A DNA stretch of 64,000 bases from Alkalimonas sp. (GCF_020831925.1 NZ_JAFIFQ010000002.1:1-64000); one strand, 5' to 3'. Positions 17,090 to 30,708 are shown, counted from the first letter of the stretch. The notes: generated by a model from the letters alone, not told the origin. Numbers and translations: made by a program.

Positions 17090-18511
17090 ATGTCTTTTTA
17101 CTTTTACGATTTTGAAACCTGGGGCGCTGATCCCAAACGTGATCGCCCGGCGCAGTTTGCCGGTATTCGCACCGATGCCGAACTGAACATCATCGGCAAG
17201 CCGGATGTCTGGTATTGCCAGCTGGCTCCCGACTACCTGCCGCACCCACAAGCGGCGCTGATCACCGGCTTAACGCCACAGCTGTGCCAACAGCGCGGTC
17301 TGCCGGAAACTGAATTTATGGGGAAAATCCTTGAGCGTTTCAGTGAGCCAGATAGCTGCGTGCTGGGCTACAACAGCATTCGCTTTGATGATGAAGTGAC
17401 CCGTCACAGCCTTTACCGTAATTTTTATGAGCCTTACGGTCGGGAGTGGCAACAAGGCAACAGCCGCTGGGACTTGCTGGATGTGGTACGGGCCTGTTAT
17501 GCGCTGCGACCGGAAGGCATTGAATGGCCGCAAAAAGACGATGGCAGCCCCAGTTTTAAACTGGAAGATTTGGCCAGGGCCAATCAGCTGGCTCATGAGC
17601 AGGCGCACGATGCCTTATCCGATGTCTACGCCACTATTGCGCTGGCAAAGCTTATCCGTGATAAACAGCCGCGCATGTTTCAATTCTTATTTGAACATCG
17701 AAAAAAGCAGGCACTGAGCAAATACATCAACCTGGCCAACCAAACCCCTTTGGTGCATGTGTCCGGTAAATTCCCGGCCAACCAGGGCTGTGTCAGTTGG
17801 GTGGTACCGCTGGCTTTCCATCCCACCAACAAAAATGCGCTGATTGCCTGGAATCTGCTGGCCGATCCAACGCCTTTGCTGGAATTCGATAGCGACCAGC
17901 TCCGCGATAAGCTCTACACCAAAACCGCCGATTTAGCCGAAGGTGAAGAGCGGCTTGGCCTAAAACTGATTCATCTGAACAAGTGTCCGGTGCTCGCCCC
18001 CGCCAAAACCCTGTCGGAGCAACGGGCCGATGCCCTGGGCATTGACCGCAGCAAGTGCCGGGCGCACCTGAATCTGCTGCTGGCCAATCCACAGGTGCAG
18101 CAAAAAGCGCAGCAGGTATTTGCGGTAACGGAAGCATTCCCGGATGAAACCAACCCGGACTATCAACTTTATCAGGGCTTTTTAGCCGATGCTGATAAGC
18201 AAAAAATGGCAGAATTGCACCAGCTCAGTCCACAGCAGCTGGAGGTGCAAGCCCCGCTATTCAGTGATGACAGGCTGAACCAGATGTTGTTTCGCTACCG
18301 GGCCCGAAACTACCCTGCCAGCCTTAATGAGCAGGAAATGCTGCAATGGCAGCAGTACTGCGTGGATCGGTTAACCGATGGACTGGATGCACCACCACTG
18401 ACACTGGAGGCTTTTCATCAGCAGCTGGAGTTGGCAGCACAACAGCACCAGCACGATGAACGGGCGATGCGGATTTTAAAAGCTTTGTATCACTATGCAG
18501 AACAGCTGTAG
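17090..18511 (+). CDS. sbcB: Exodeoxyribonuclease I
   Basis: 3'-5' single-strand DNA exonuclease that works in mismatch repair and recombination and docks on SSB. The DEDD exonuclease motifs are visible: YDFETWG, LGYNSIRFDDEV, then DLLDVVRACYALRPEGI and the AHDALSDVYATIALAKL motif, followed by the SH3-like and C-terminal helical domains ending in FRYRARNYPASLNEQE and ALYHYAEQL. The track start is a TTG at 17084; the ATG two codons later gives 473 residues, matching the E. coli enzyme. Confidence 0.96.
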   Translation: MSFYFYDFETWGADPKRDRPAQFAGIRTDAELNIIGKPDVWYCQLAPDYLPHPQAALITGLTPQLCQQRGLPETEFMGKILERFSEPDSCVLGYNSIRFDDEVTRHSLYRNFYEPYGREWQQGNSRWDLLDVVRACYALRPEGIEWPQKDDGSPSFKLEDLARANQLAHEQAHDALSDVYATIALAKLIRDKQPRMFQFLFEHRKKQALSKYINLANQTPLVHVSGKFPANQGCVSWVVPLAFHPTNKNALIAWNLLADPTPLLEFDSDQLRDKLYTKTADLAEGEERLGLKLIHLNKCPVLAPAKTLSEQRADALGIDRSKCRAHLNLLLANPQVQQKAQQVFAVTEAFPDETNPDYQLYQGFLADADKQKMAELHQLSPQQLEVQAPLFSDDRLNQMLFRYRARNYPASLNEQEMLQWQQYCVDRLTDGLDAPPLTLEAFHQQLELAAQQHQHDERAMRILKALYHYAEQL

Positions 18512-18546
18512 TCTGAAACTAGCCAAGACGTGAGGTCAAACAGGAT

Positions 18547-18571
18547 GGCAGCGAAGTATTGCTTCGCTGCC
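18547..18571. terminator. Hairpin between convergent sbcB and DUF4282 genes
   Basis: GGCAGCGAAG / CTTCGCTGCC, a perfect 10-bp stem with a 5-base loop. Neither side has a real T-tract, so it may stabilise 3' ends rather than terminate alone. Confidence 0.55.
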
Positions 18572-18579
18572 CATAGCAC

Positions 18580-18825
18580 TTACAATGGCTGATCTTTATC
18601 GGCCAGCTTGCGCAGGTTTTCGTGAATTTTAAACAGTACAATCAATAATTCACACCAAATTCGCACCCCAATGGCACCAAAAATCAAAATACCCAGGCCA
18701 GCAAAGAAACTGGTAGTAAACATAGTTCCAAGCCCACTCAAGGCAACCCCAAGCAATAGCAGCCAATAGACAAAGGTGATAATTTTGGGTGTTAGCATCG
18801 AATCAAAGAATAAAACCTGATTCAT
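18580..18825 (-). CDS. DUF4282-domain small membrane protein
   Basis: An 81-residue protein with two hydrophobic helices (ITFVYWLLLLGVALSGLGTMF and FFAGLGILIFGAIGVRIWCELLIVLF) and the family's ending RIWCELLIVLFKIHENL. It is probably an inner-membrane protein. No function is known for the family. AAGGAATCA upstream of the ATG serves as ribosome binding site. It stands alone between sbcB and the thi operon. Confidence 0.85.
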   Translation of the reverse strand: MNQVLFFDSMLTPKIITFVYWLLLLGVALSGLGTMFTTSFFAGLGILIFGAIGVRIWCELLIVLFKIHENLRKLADKDQPL

Positions 18826-18925
18826 CGGTGATTCCTTCTGTTGTTATTTTTCAGGATGACTTTATCGCTTACTGCCGATAAAGTACTTACTAACAATATG
18901 ACAACACAGATAAAAAGCAAGACCC

Positions 18926-18953
18926 TTGCATTCACTTTTACTGCACGTATACT
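18926..18953 (+). promoter_or_regulatory. Promoter of the thi operon
   Basis: TTGCAT and TATACT separated by 16 bp, ending a few bases before the first riboswitch helix. Position and match make it a strong candidate. Confidence 0.7.
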
Positions 18954-18961
18954 AACACCTA

Positions 18962-22555
<3,594 letters not shown>

Positions 22556-22572
<17 letters not shown>

Positions 22573-22756
22573 TCAGCAACCACAGCAGGTTGCCGAGCCT
22601 TGCAGCTTGCAACAGCTGGTGGAACAACTGGCCCTGAACCCGAATGGGCTGGCACTGGCGGTGAATCAGACCGTGATTGCCAAGCGCGAATGGGCGAATA
22701 CATTGCTTGCTCCTGAGGATCAGGTGGCAGCTTTTCAAATTGTAACCGGAGGCTAA
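22556..22756 (+). CDS. thiS: Sulfur carrier protein ThiS
   Basis: A 66-residue ubiquitin-like protein ending in the required Gly-Gly (IVTGG). Its C terminus is adenylylated and then thiocarboxylated to donate sulfur for the thiazole ring. The start at 22556 ([11 protein letters not shown]) fits the family length; the ORF track carries the frame further upstream inside thiDE, which is not real. The gene overlaps the end of thiDE and lies one base before thiG. The ThiF partner that activates it is not in this operon. Confidence 0.93.
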
Positions 22757-22757
22757 G

Positions 22758-23525
22758 ATGTTGACCCTGGATGGCGTACAGTTAAACAGTGCTTTGCTGC
22801 TAGGTACCGGAAAGTTTGCCAGCGCCGATCAATTAGTGGCCGCAGTACAAGCGTCAGGCACCGAGCTGGTAACCCTGGCGATGAAGCGACTGGATTTACA
22901 GCACCGGTCCGATGATATCCTGGCCCCGTTGCAACAGCTCGGTATCCGGCTACTGCCCAATACCTCTGGTGCCAAAACAGCAAGCGAGGCTGTGTTTGCG
23001 GCCGAGCTGGCACGGGAAGCGCTGGGCACCAACTGGCTAAAACTCGAAATCCACCCGGATCCGCGCTATTTGCTGCCAGACCCGATTGAAACCCTGCAAG
23101 CAGCACGGGAACTGGTAAAGCGTGATTTTGTGGTACTGCCCTATTGCCCGGCCGATCCGGTGCTGTGCAAGCGCTTAGAAGAAGCCGGTTGCGCCGCTGT
23201 GATGCCCCTAGGTGCGCCGATAGGCTCGAATCAGGGCCTGCAGACGCTGGCGATGCTGGAGATCATTATTGAGCAAGCCAGGGTGCCGGTGATTATCGAC
23301 GCTGGTCTGGGTGCGCCGTCTCATGCCTGTCAGGCACTGGAACTGGGTGCCAGTGCTGTTTTGGTCAATACCGCCATTGCCAGTGCCGCTGATCCCGTTG
23401 CCATGGCTACTGGCTTTCGACTGGCGTGTGAGGCCGGCGTTTATGCCCGGCACAGCGGCCTGGCTACAAGGTGCACCCAGGCCCAGGCGTCCAGCCCTCT
23501 GACTCACTTTTTGGAGACCTTATGA
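22758..23525 (+). CDS. thiG: Thiazole synthase ThiG
   Basis: A TIM-barrel enzyme that builds the thiazole phosphate from deoxyxylulose-5-phosphate, dehydroglycine and ThiS thiocarboxylate. The 255-residue sequence shows the family hallmarks [39 protein letters not shown] and the phosphate-binding segment [23 protein letters not shown]. The last four bases overlap the thiH start (ATGA-type). It acts in a complex with ThiH. Confidence 0.97.
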   Translation: MLTLDGVQLNSALLLGTGKFASADQLVAAVQASGTELVTLAMKRLDLQHRSDDILAPLQQLGIRLLPNTSGAKTASEAVFAAELAREALGTNWLKLEIHPDPRYLLPDPIETLQAARELVKRDFVVLPYCPADPVLCKRLEEAGCAAVMPLGAPIGSNQGLQTLAMLEIIIEQARVPVIIDAGLGAPSHACQALELGASAVLVNTAIASAADPVAMATGFRLACEAGVYARHSGLATRCTQAQASSPLTHFLETL

Positions 23526-24640
23526 AGGCCGGTTTCTTTGCACTTTGGCAACAGCAAAGCTGGGAACATCAGCTGCTACAAAGCCGCAGCTATACCCTGG
23601 CTCAGGCCAGGGAGGCACTTGGCAAAGCCCGTCTTAACCTGCAGGACTTTCAGGCACTGATATCGCCTGCTGCCGAACCACTGTTACCACAGCTGGCAGC
23701 CAAAGCCCAGCAACTAACCCGACAACGCTTTGGCTGCACCCAGCAACTGTTCGCTCCTCTGTATCTATCCAACCTCTGTGCCAATGAATGCAGTTACTGT
23801 GGTTTTTCGATGAGCCAAAAAGTGAAACGACGGGTACTGAACGCAGCAGAAGTTGAGATAGAATGCCTGGCACTGCGCAAATCCGGTATTGATCAGGTAT
23901 TGATAGTCACCGGCGAGCATGAACGCAAAGTGGGCATGCCCTACTTTCGGCAGATGCTGCCACTCATTCGCCGTCACTTCAGCAGTCTGATGCTGGAGGT
24001 GCAACCACTCTCCGAAACCGATTATTGCGAACTGCGTAAGCTGGGCGTGGATGCCGTTATGGTGTATCAGGAAACCTATCAGCAAAACGCCTATCAGCGC
24101 TATCACTTAAAAGGCCAAAAAGCGGATATAGGCTGGCGGTTGGATTGCCCGGATCGCCTTGGCCGTGCCGGCATCGATAAAATAGGACTGGGCGTATTGT
24201 TTGGCCTGGCTGACTGGCGCACCGATGCCAGTTTTTTAGCCATGCATCTGTTGTACTTACAGCAACACTACTGGCAAAGCCGCTATTCCTTATCCGTACC
24301 TCGTATCCGCCCTTGCAGTGGTGGCATTGAGGTACCGTACCCACTGAGCGATAAACATCTGGTGCAGTTGATTTGTGCTTTTCGATTGCTCTCACCTAGT
24401 TTGGAAATCAGCTTATCCACCCGTGAGCGGGCTGAGCTGCGCGATCAACTGGTGCCCATCGCCATTACCAGCAGCAGTGCCGGTTCCAGCACCCGTCCTG
24501 GCGGCTATGCGGTCGATCCTGAAGCGCTGGAGCAATTTAGCATTGATGACAGCCGCTCTCCGGCGCTTTATAAGCAACGGTTGCAGCAACTGGGGTTGGC
24601 ACCGGTTAGCAAAGACTGGGAGTCGTATCTGGGGCGCTAG
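23522..24640 (+). CDS. thiH: 2-iminoacetate synthase ThiH
   Basis: Radical SAM tyrosine lyase that makes dehydroglycine for the thiazole ring. The iron-sulfur motif CX3CX2C is present as CANECSYC, followed by [11 protein letters not shown]. The C-terminal region carries [20 protein letters not shown]. The ATG at 23522 has GGAGACC upstream and overlaps thiG; the track start at 23471 is inside thiG. Length is 372, as in E. coli. Use of ThiH rather than glycine oxidase ThiO matches the enterobacterial type of pathway. Confidence 0.96.
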   Translation: MKAGFFALWQQQSWEHQLLQSRSYTLAQAREALGKARLNLQDFQALISPAAEPLLPQLAAKAQQLTRQRFGCTQQLFAPLYLSNLCANECSYCGFSMSQKVKRRVLNAAEVEIECLALRKSGIDQVLIVTGEHERKVGMPYFRQMLPLIRRHFSSLMLEVQPLSETDYCELRKLGVDAVMVYQETYQQNAYQRYHLKGQKADIGWRLDCPDRLGRAGIDKIGLGVLFGLADWRTDASFLAMHLLYLQQHYWQSRYSLSVPRIRPCSGGIEVPYPLSDKHLVQLICAFRLLSPSLEISLSTRERAELRDQLVPIAITSSSAGSSTRPGGYAVDPEALEQFSIDDSRSPALYKQRLQQLGLAPVSKDWESYLGR

Positions 24641-24702
24641 CAGCGTATCCCTGTGCTGCTATGCTATGCTGAATGCAACCAAAAAAGCGCTAAAGGATCC
24701 CT

Positions 24703-25329
24703 ATGAAGCTGACCGAAGTTAAACACCCGTTAATTCAACATAAAATGGGCCTGCTACGAGCGGCTACTATCAGCACCAAACAGTTTCGGGAGCTAGCCAG
24801 AGAAATCGGCAGCTTACTCACCTACGAAGCCACCACCGATTTACCGCTGGAAGAAACCAGTATTGAGGGCTGGTGTGGCACCATTCCGATCCGGCAAATT
24901 CAGGGTAAAAAAGTGACCGTAGTGCCCATTCTTCGAGCTGGTTTAGGCATGATGGATGGGGTGTTGGAGCACTTGCCCAGTGCCCGTATCAGTGTGGTTG
25001 GCATTTACCGCGATGAAGATAGCCTACAGCCTGTGCCCTACTTTCAAAAACTAGCACCCGACATCGATCAACGTCTTGCCATCGTAGTAGATCCGATGCT
25101 GGCCACCGGTGGTTCGATGATCGCCACCATTGATCTACTCAAACAACAGGGCTGTAAACAGATTAAAGCTTTGGTGCTGGTGGCAGCGCCAGAAGGCATT
25201 GCCGCCCTATCGGCCGCCCATCCGGATATTGAGCTTTTTACCGCCGCCATCGATGAGAAACTCAATGAACAGGGGTACATTCTGCCAGGCTTAGGAGATG
25301 CTGGCGATAAATTGTTTGGTACCAAGTAA
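24703..25329 (+). CDS. upp: Uracil phosphoribosyltransferase
   Basis: Salvages uracil to UMP with PRPP. The 208-residue sequence is a close family match: [19 protein letters not shown] at the N terminus, the PRPP loop [20 protein letters not shown] and the uracil-binding end [23 protein letters not shown] precedes the ATG. It stands alone; the usual uracil permease partner uraA is not adjacent. Confidence 0.97.
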   Translation: MKLTEVKHPLIQHKMGLLRAATISTKQFRELAREIGSLLTYEATTDLPLEETSIEGWCGTIPIRQIQGKKVTVVPILRAGLGMMDGVLEHLPSARISVVGIYRDEDSLQPVPYFQKLAPDIDQRLAIVVDPMLATGGSMIATIDLLKQQGCKQIKALVLVAAPEGIAALSAAHPDIELFTAAIDEKLNEQGYILPGLGDAGDKLFGTK

Positions 25330-25423
25330 CGCTGCGTGCTGTAAGTTGCGTACTTTAAGTTGTTGCAACCACAGGTAAACTTGCCTAAAATAAAATAGAG
25401 CATTTACTCTAAAGAGGCTTCTT

Positions 25424-26767
25424 ATGCAGGTGCATTCTTCCATGTCGGGCTGGTCCGCGATGCTGCTTATGATGTTGCCTATCAATTTGCAGGCGGTACC
25501 ACTTAGTCTGGCTGATGCGGAACAACGATTGGCATCGAACCGAACCGTGCTGGCACAACAAGCCGATTTCGATGCCTGGCAAGCACAACAGCGCGCCTTA
25601 AATAGCCTGAACTTGCCACAGCTGAGTATCACCATTGCCGGTATTGCCTATGAAAAAGAAGTCACCTTTGATATTCCGGTGATCAATCAACCTGCTGAAC
25701 TAGACGTCTTTCGCAGCGGCATTCGATCACAGCTTAATCTGCTGTGGCCGCTGTATACCGGGGGCCGTACGGATGCTGCTCAGCAACAAGCAGCTGCCAG
25801 AGTGACCGAGGCAGAGGCTGAACAACGACAGTTGCAGTTACAACTGTTAAAACGCTTGTTCGACTTGTATTTCTCCAACCAGATGATGCAACAGGTGGTG
25901 CAGGTTCGTCAGCAAGCCTTACAAACCCTGGATGCGCATCTGCATAAAGCCAAACGCTTTGAACAAGAAGGTCTGATCACCCAACTGAACCGGATGCAGG
26001 CCGAAGTTGCTCAGGCCGAAGCCCGGCGCGAGGCTGTTTTTGCCCAGCGTCAATTGAATGATGTGCGTGCCGCCCTGCAAAATCTATTGCAACTGGAGGA
26101 GCTAAGCTGCCTGAGCACCCCACTGCCTAAACCGGTGCCGCTGACCGAACCGGCCGACTGGTTTGTCAGCCAGGCTAAACGCCACAATCCAGTGTTTCAA
26201 CAATTGCTGGCCAAAGACCAGCAATTGAAGCAACAGCTGCGCATTGAACAAGGCAAACGCCTGCCAGAGGTGTTTCTGATCGGCAGCTATGATTTAAATC
26301 GCTCCGCAACGCCACTGACAGAGCCCGACTGGAGTATTGGTTTGGGGTTACGCTATCACTTCACCACGCCAGTGGACCGCCGAGCCAGTGCCAGTGTGGT
26401 GCAAAGCCGCCAACAACAATTGGACCACAGTCGCCATCAGGCCGATGCCGATATCAAGCTGGCCGTCGAAAGCAGCTATCGTACCGTGCTGCTGCATCTG
26501 GAGCAATTTGAGCTGTTGCAGCAAGACTTGCAACTGGCCCGCGAACATTCCCGACTGCAGCAGCATGCTTTTGAACAAGGGATGGCAACCTCACTCGACG
26601 TGACCGATGCCCGCTTAAAGCAGGCCGCAGCTGAGGTGCAAGCGTTGCAAGCCGCTTTTCAATACAGCAGTGCTCTGGCGCAGTTAACCCAGCTCAGTGG
26701 TCAGCCAGAACTATTAGCCACCTGGCTGCCAACCTTATTGCAGCAACAAAGCTGCCCTGCTATCTGA
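25424..26767 (+). CDS. TolC-family outer-membrane efflux protein
   Basis: Outer-membrane channel component of a tripartite exporter. The 447-residue sequence has a short hydrophobic leader, then two OEP repeats with long helical, Gln/Ala-rich coiled-coil stretches (for example AARVTEAEAEQRQLQLQLLKRLFDLYFSNQ) and beta-strand segments. The gene opens a four-gene operon: the HlyD gene starts 9 bp after its stop. The substrate is unknown; the missing ATPase is discussed in the findings. Confidence 0.9.
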   Translation: MQVHSSMSGWSAMLLMMLPINLQAVPLSLADAEQRLASNRTVLAQQADFDAWQAQQRALNSLNLPQLSITIAGIAYEKEVTFDIPVINQPAELDVFRSGIRSQLNLLWPLYTGGRTDAAQQQAAARVTEAEAEQRQLQLQLLKRLFDLYFSNQMMQQVVQVRQQALQTLDAHLHKAKRFEQEGLITQLNRMQAEVAQAEARREAVFAQRQLNDVRAALQNLLQLEELSCLSTPLPKPVPLTEPADWFVSQAKRHNPVFQQLLAKDQQLKQQLRIEQGKRLPEVFLIGSYDLNRSATPLTEPDWSIGLGLRYHFTTPVDRRASASVVQSRQQQLDHSRHQADADIKLAVESSYRTVLLHLEQFELLQQDLQLAREHSRLQQHAFEQGMATSLDVTDARLKQAAAEVQALQAAFQYSSALAQLTQLSGQPELLATWLPTLLQQQSCPAI

Positions 26768-26776
26768 GGGAACTCT

Positions 26777-27748
26777 ATGTCACTAAAAAAAATTGCCGTT
26801 GCCATTGCCGCTGTCAGCTTGCTGCTGGCTTTGTTTTGGTGGCTTTGGCCCGCTCCGCAGCCAGAACTCTTGCATGGCGATGTTGAAGTTCGTGAAATTC
26901 GCCTGGCCAGTAAAATCCCTGGCCGTATCCTCAAGCTGCATGTGCAGGAAGGTGATCAGGTGCAGGCTGGTCAGTTACTGTTTGAATTGTATAGCCCCGA
27001 ACTGAACGCCAAACTGGCACAAGCTGAAGCCGCTGAAGCTGCGACCAAAGCCTTACAGGATGAAGCCGAAGCCGGCCTGCGCAGTGAAGAAATTGAAATG
27101 GCGCGGCTCGACTGGCAACGTGCTTTGGTGCAGCAAAACCTGTATCAGTCCACCTTAAACCGTATGCGTAACCTGCATGAAGAAGGCTTGGTATCGCAGC
27201 AGCAACTGGAAGAAACACATGCCAAATGGCAGGCCGGCGTTGATCAAGCAAGTGCCGCTGAAGCACGCTACACCATGGCAGCCTCGGGTGCCCGTGAAGA
27301 GCAACTTCGGGCGGTACAGGCTCAAAACCGCCGGGCTGCGGCAGCCGTTGCAGAGGTGGAAGCCTACCGGCAGGAAACCCGGATGTTGGCTCCTGTAGCA
27401 GGTGAAGTGGCCAGTATTGTTATTCAACAAGGTGAGTTGGCACCAGCTGGCTACCCCATCATCACGCTGGTCGATCCGACTGATGTCTGGGTGGTGTTTA
27501 ATATTCGCGAAGATAAACTCAACGCACTGGTGCCTGGTACCACCTTTGAAGCCAGGGTGCCGGCGCTGAACGAAACCCTGGACTTTCGGGTGAGCAAGCT
27601 CAATGCCCTGCCTTCTTTTGCCAGCTGGAAGCAGGTTCGCGGCACACCCGGTTATGATTTAAAAACCTTCCAGTTGGAAGCCAGGCCGATACAGCCTGAA
27701 CAGAAGCTTCGAGCGGGCATGACCGTGATTCTGGCGTTGGAGGACTGA
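26777..27748 (+). CDS. HlyD-family periplasmic adaptor
   Basis: Membrane-fusion protein of 323 residues. An N-terminal membrane anchor (IAVAIAAVSLLLALFWWLWP) is followed by a split biotinyl-lipoyl domain (ASKIPGRILKLHVQEGDQVQAGQLLFELYS and ETRMLAPVAGEVASIVIQQGELAPAGYPI) around a helical hairpin, then a beta-barrel ending in RAGMTVILALED. It would link the TolC-like channel to the two permeases that follow; its last base is shared with the next start. The architecture is like E. coli YhiI/YbhG. Confidence 0.93.
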   Translation: MSLKKIAVAIAAVSLLLALFWWLWPAPQPELLHGDVEVREIRLASKIPGRILKLHVQEGDQVQAGQLLFELYSPELNAKLAQAEAAEAATKALQDEAEAGLRSEEIEMARLDWQRALVQQNLYQSTLNRMRNLHEEGLVSQQQLEETHAKWQAGVDQASAAEARYTMAASGAREEQLRAVQAQNRRAAAAVAEVEAYRQETRMLAPVAGEVASIVIQQGELAPAGYPIITLVDPTDVWVVFNIREDKLNALVPGTTFEARVPALNETLDFRVSKLNALPSFASWKQVRGTPGYDLKTFQLEARPIQPEQKLRAGMTVILALED

Positions 27749-28917
27749 TGTCGGCTTTTCGGCGCAGCCTGGCACGAGAGTTGGCCCATTTGCAACACGA
27801 TAAGGGCGATCGCTTTTTGACCTTTTGGTTGATGCCAGCGCTTTGCCTGTTTGTCTGGTGGATCTTTTCCGCTGGCCAGCCCGAGCAATTGCCTGTAGCC
27901 GTATTGGATCAAGATCGCAGCACCCTGTCACGTCAACTGATCCGGCTGGTGGATGCCGCTCCCGGCGTGGCTGTCACGGTAAGCGCCGACGACAGCAAAG
28001 CGGCGGTCGACGCACTGCGACAGCGACAGGTGTATGGTCTGCTGATCCTACCTAAAGGTATGCAGGATGACGTCTACAATGGCCAACCTGCCGAGCTGGT
28101 GCTACAGCTCAATAGCCAGTACACCACCTATGCCTCTACACTCCAGCGCGGTATTCAACAAGCTGTCCTGACCGTCGGTGTAGCAATCAGTGCTGATCGT
28201 CTGCAGCGGCTTGGCATATTTGCCGATGCCAGTTTGGATACCGTGATGCCGGTCCAGGTCCTGGCAACGCCGTTATACAATGAAGGCCCTAATTACGAGG
28301 TCTTTTTGGCTGCTACCCTGATCCCGGCTTTATTTCAGATCCTGGCGATGGTGTTAACCGTTTCGGCCATTGGCCGGGAGCTTAGAGACGGCAGTGCACA
28401 AGGCTGGCTGGATACTGCCAATGGCTCTGTAGCCATCGCACTGTGCAGCAAGCTACTGCTTTATTTGACGATGCTTTGCTTTTATGGTGCCGGCTATGTC
28501 TGGTTTTTCCAGCAACTGGTCCCCCATAGCTATACCGGCTCACCACTGAGTATCTGGCTCAGTTTTGTACTGATGAATGCTGCCGCCATGGCCATTGGCG
28601 TGCTGCTGATAGCACTGACCCGCAACTTTCGGATGGCACTTAGCCTGGCAGGCTTTTACAGTGCGCCAGCTTTTGCTTACTCCGGCCAGGCGTTTCCACT
28701 GGTCGCCATGCCAGAGCTGGCCCAATACTGGGCCAGTATTTTACCTTTGACGCATTGGTTAAAGATTTACAACCAGCAATGGTTGGCAGCTGCCCCTTTC
28801 GCTGCGGCAACTCATCCTTGGCTTATCCTGCTGATGATCCTGCTTTTGGGCAGCCTGATTGGCTTTTTGCTACTGAAACGCTCTGGCTTCAAACCTGAAA
28901 ACTGGGGAGCGCGCTAA
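27748..28917 (+). CDS. ABC-2-type transporter permease (first of two)
   Basis: A 389-residue permease of the ABC2_membrane_3 type. It has one N-terminal helix, a large periplasmic domain (AVLDQDRSTLSRQLIRLVDAAPGVAV to about residue 180), then five to six membrane helices at the C terminus. It is overlapped at both ends by its neighbours and resembles YhhJ/YbhS/YbhR. No nucleotide-binding domain is fused to it. It probably forms a heterodimer with the following permease. Confidence 0.9.
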   Translation: MSAFRRSLARELAHLQHDKGDRFLTFWLMPALCLFVWWIFSAGQPEQLPVAVLDQDRSTLSRQLIRLVDAAPGVAVTVSADDSKAAVDALRQRQVYGLLILPKGMQDDVYNGQPAELVLQLNSQYTTYASTLQRGIQQAVLTVGVAISADRLQRLGIFADASLDTVMPVQVLATPLYNEGPNYEVFLAATLIPALFQILAMVLTVSAIGRELRDGSAQGWLDTANGSVAIALCSKLLLYLTMLCFYGAGYVWFFQQLVPHSYTGSPLSIWLSFVLMNAAAMAIGVLLIALTRNFRMALSLAGFYSAPAFAYSGQAFPLVAMPELAQYWASILPLTHWLKIYNQQWLAAAPFAAATHPWLILLMILLLGSLIGFLLLKRSGFKPENWGAR

Positions 28918-30044
28918 TGAGCATCTGGCAACACAGCCTGCACACCTGGCGATTGATTTTTCAAGACAAAGGCGCCATCCTGCTGCTGTTCGTCGCCGGC
29001 CTGATTTACTCTTTCTTCTACCCTTTGCCTTACCATTACGAGCAAGTAGAGTCGGTACCCGCTATCCTGATTGATCAGGATCAGAGCAGCTCTTCACGCA
29101 CACTGCAGCGCTTATTAGTAGCCGCTCCCAATCTGGAGCTTAGGCAAATCAGCAATGATCCAGCCGCGATCCAGGCGGCACTGTGGCAAGGCGATGTGAT
29201 GGCTTTGATTATTATCCCACAAGGCTTCCATCAGGATGTTCTGGCAGGCCGTTCTGCTCAGGTGCAGGTAGCCAGTCATGGTGGCTATTTGCTGGCTGGT
29301 AGCAAAGCATTGATGAATGCCAGTGAAGCTGCCATGACCATGGGAGCCGCCATTCGTTTGCACAAGTTGCAAAGTTCAGGGTTTAGCCCAACCCAGGCCA
29401 TGGACAGCTTGCAACCCTTGCAATTGCATAGCCGTGCCATGTTTAACCCCAAAGATGGCTATGGTCATTCGATTGTGCCAGCGGTGATGGTGCTGGTGAT
29501 CCAACAAACACTGCTGATTGGCGTTACCTTGCTGCTTGGTCGCCAAGCTGAGCTGAAACAACTGCCTGGCGGCTGGCGCGCATACAGTGGTATGTTGCTC
29601 ACCTTTAGCAGTATTGGCTTGTTGAACTCCTTGTATTTTTTCCTGGTTGCGCTGCGCCTGCAGCAATACGCCCAGCTGGGGGCCTTACTGCATTTAGTAG
29701 TATTCTGCCTGTTGTTCTCGCTCTGCATTGCCGCTTTCGCCCTGTTGCTTGGCCGACTGTTTCAAAGCCGTGAGCGTGGCCTGCAACTGCTGTTGGTCAG
29801 CGCTGTGCCTATGCTATTTATCTCAGGCTACAGCTGGCCAGCAGAGTCACTGCCAACAGCGCTTTATTATCTGCGTTGGCTGCTGCCTTCTACCGCTGGT
29901 ATCCATGGCTTTGTTGGTATCAATCAGCTTGGTGCCAACTTAAGCGATGTTTTACCCGAAGTAATGGCACTTACTGGCTTAAGTATCGTGTTGATTAGCT
30001 GCGGCTTATGGCTGTATCGCAGCAGCGGCAAACAACAACCTTAA
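28917..30044 (+). CDS. ABC-2-type transporter permease (second of two)
   Basis: A 375-residue paralogue of the preceding permease with the same layout: N-terminal helix (ILLLFVAGLIYSFFYPLPYHYE), periplasmic domain beginning AILIDQDQSSSSRTLQRLLVAAPNLEL, and a C-terminal set of helices. The repeated DQDxSxxSRxLxRLxxAAP segment in both shows they share an origin. It ends the operon. No ATPase gene follows within the next several genes. Confidence 0.9.
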   Translation: MSIWQHSLHTWRLIFQDKGAILLLFVAGLIYSFFYPLPYHYEQVESVPAILIDQDQSSSSRTLQRLLVAAPNLELRQISNDPAAIQAALWQGDVMALIIIPQGFHQDVLAGRSAQVQVASHGGYLLAGSKALMNASEAAMTMGAAIRLHKLQSSGFSPTQAMDSLQPLQLHSRAMFNPKDGYGHSIVPAVMVLVIQQTLLIGVTLLLGRQAELKQLPGGWRAYSGMLLTFSSIGLLNSLYFFLVALRLQQYAQLGALLHLVVFCLLFSLCIAAFALLLGRLFQSRERGLQLLLVSAVPMLFISGYSWPAESLPTALYYLRWLLPSTAGIHGFVGINQLGANLSDVLPEVMALTGLSIVLISCGLWLYRSSGKQQP

Positions 30045-30210
30045 AGCGGCAGCCTCTTGCCGTTCTGGCTAGCCTTCACATTTCTCGTGTCATGGGTACT
30101 GGTTATTCACCACCTAAAGGCACAGCTCAACAGTCTGGCGCATCCTTTGCATAACCTTTGATTCACATGCAGTCATCATTCCTTTTTAACCAGTACAAGG
30201 AGCAGCTACC

Positions 30211-30708
30211 ATGCTGATAGCCCCCTACACAGGCAGTACCGAGTACCAGACACTGAAACAACGTCTGCACGAAGGCAAAGCCGATTTGCATCCTTTACCT
30301 GTAATTCAGCCTGATAAAGGCATCAAGCCAGATATTCAACCACAGCCGGTACCCGATCTGAGACCAACACCGATACCTGACCCCGATCGGGTCACGCTCA
30401 GCCAACCAGCTGAAAAAACGGCCGCTTTAAGCCTGACCTACCGACCAGATGGCAGAGTAGCAGAAGAAAGCAGCGTGCAAGTGGATTACCTTAGCCAGAT
30501 GATGCAGGCGATGACCGACGCCCGTGTTGGCTTTGATCGGGAAAAGTACGAAGCACTGCAAGAGAAAATCGATGAAATCCTCGCTAAGGATGATCTCACG
30601 GATGCAGACCGTGCCCAGATAGAAGCGCTCGAGCAGGAACAGAGCCGGTTATTTGAAGTAGCTGCCAAGCGAATGGCTGAACAAACCGCCAATAAGGAAA
30701 AAGTCTGA
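30211..30708 (+). CDS. Hypothetical protein with Pro-rich N terminus and acidic coiled-coil C terminus
   Basis: I do not recognise this 165-residue protein. No signal peptide or membrane helix is visible. Residues 25-55 are rich in Pro, Asp and Gln (for example DIQPQPVPDLRPTPIPDPD), and residues 95-160 form a charged helical region with heptad-like spacing (REKYEALQEKIDEILAKDDLTDADRAQIEALEQEQSRLFEVAAKR). The ATG has a strong AAGGAG. The 166 bp upstream show only a weak CGGCA/TGCCG hairpin after the transporter operon. It looks like a real cytoplasmic gene of unknown role. Confidence 0.75.
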   Translation: MLIAPYTGSTEYQTLKQRLHEGKADLHPLPVIQPDKGIKPDIQPQPVPDLRPTPIPDPDRVTLSQPAEKTAALSLTYRPDGRVAEESSVQVDYLSQMMQAMTDARVGFDREKYEALQEKIDEILAKDDLTDADRAQIEALEQEQSRLFEVAAKRMAEQTANKEKV

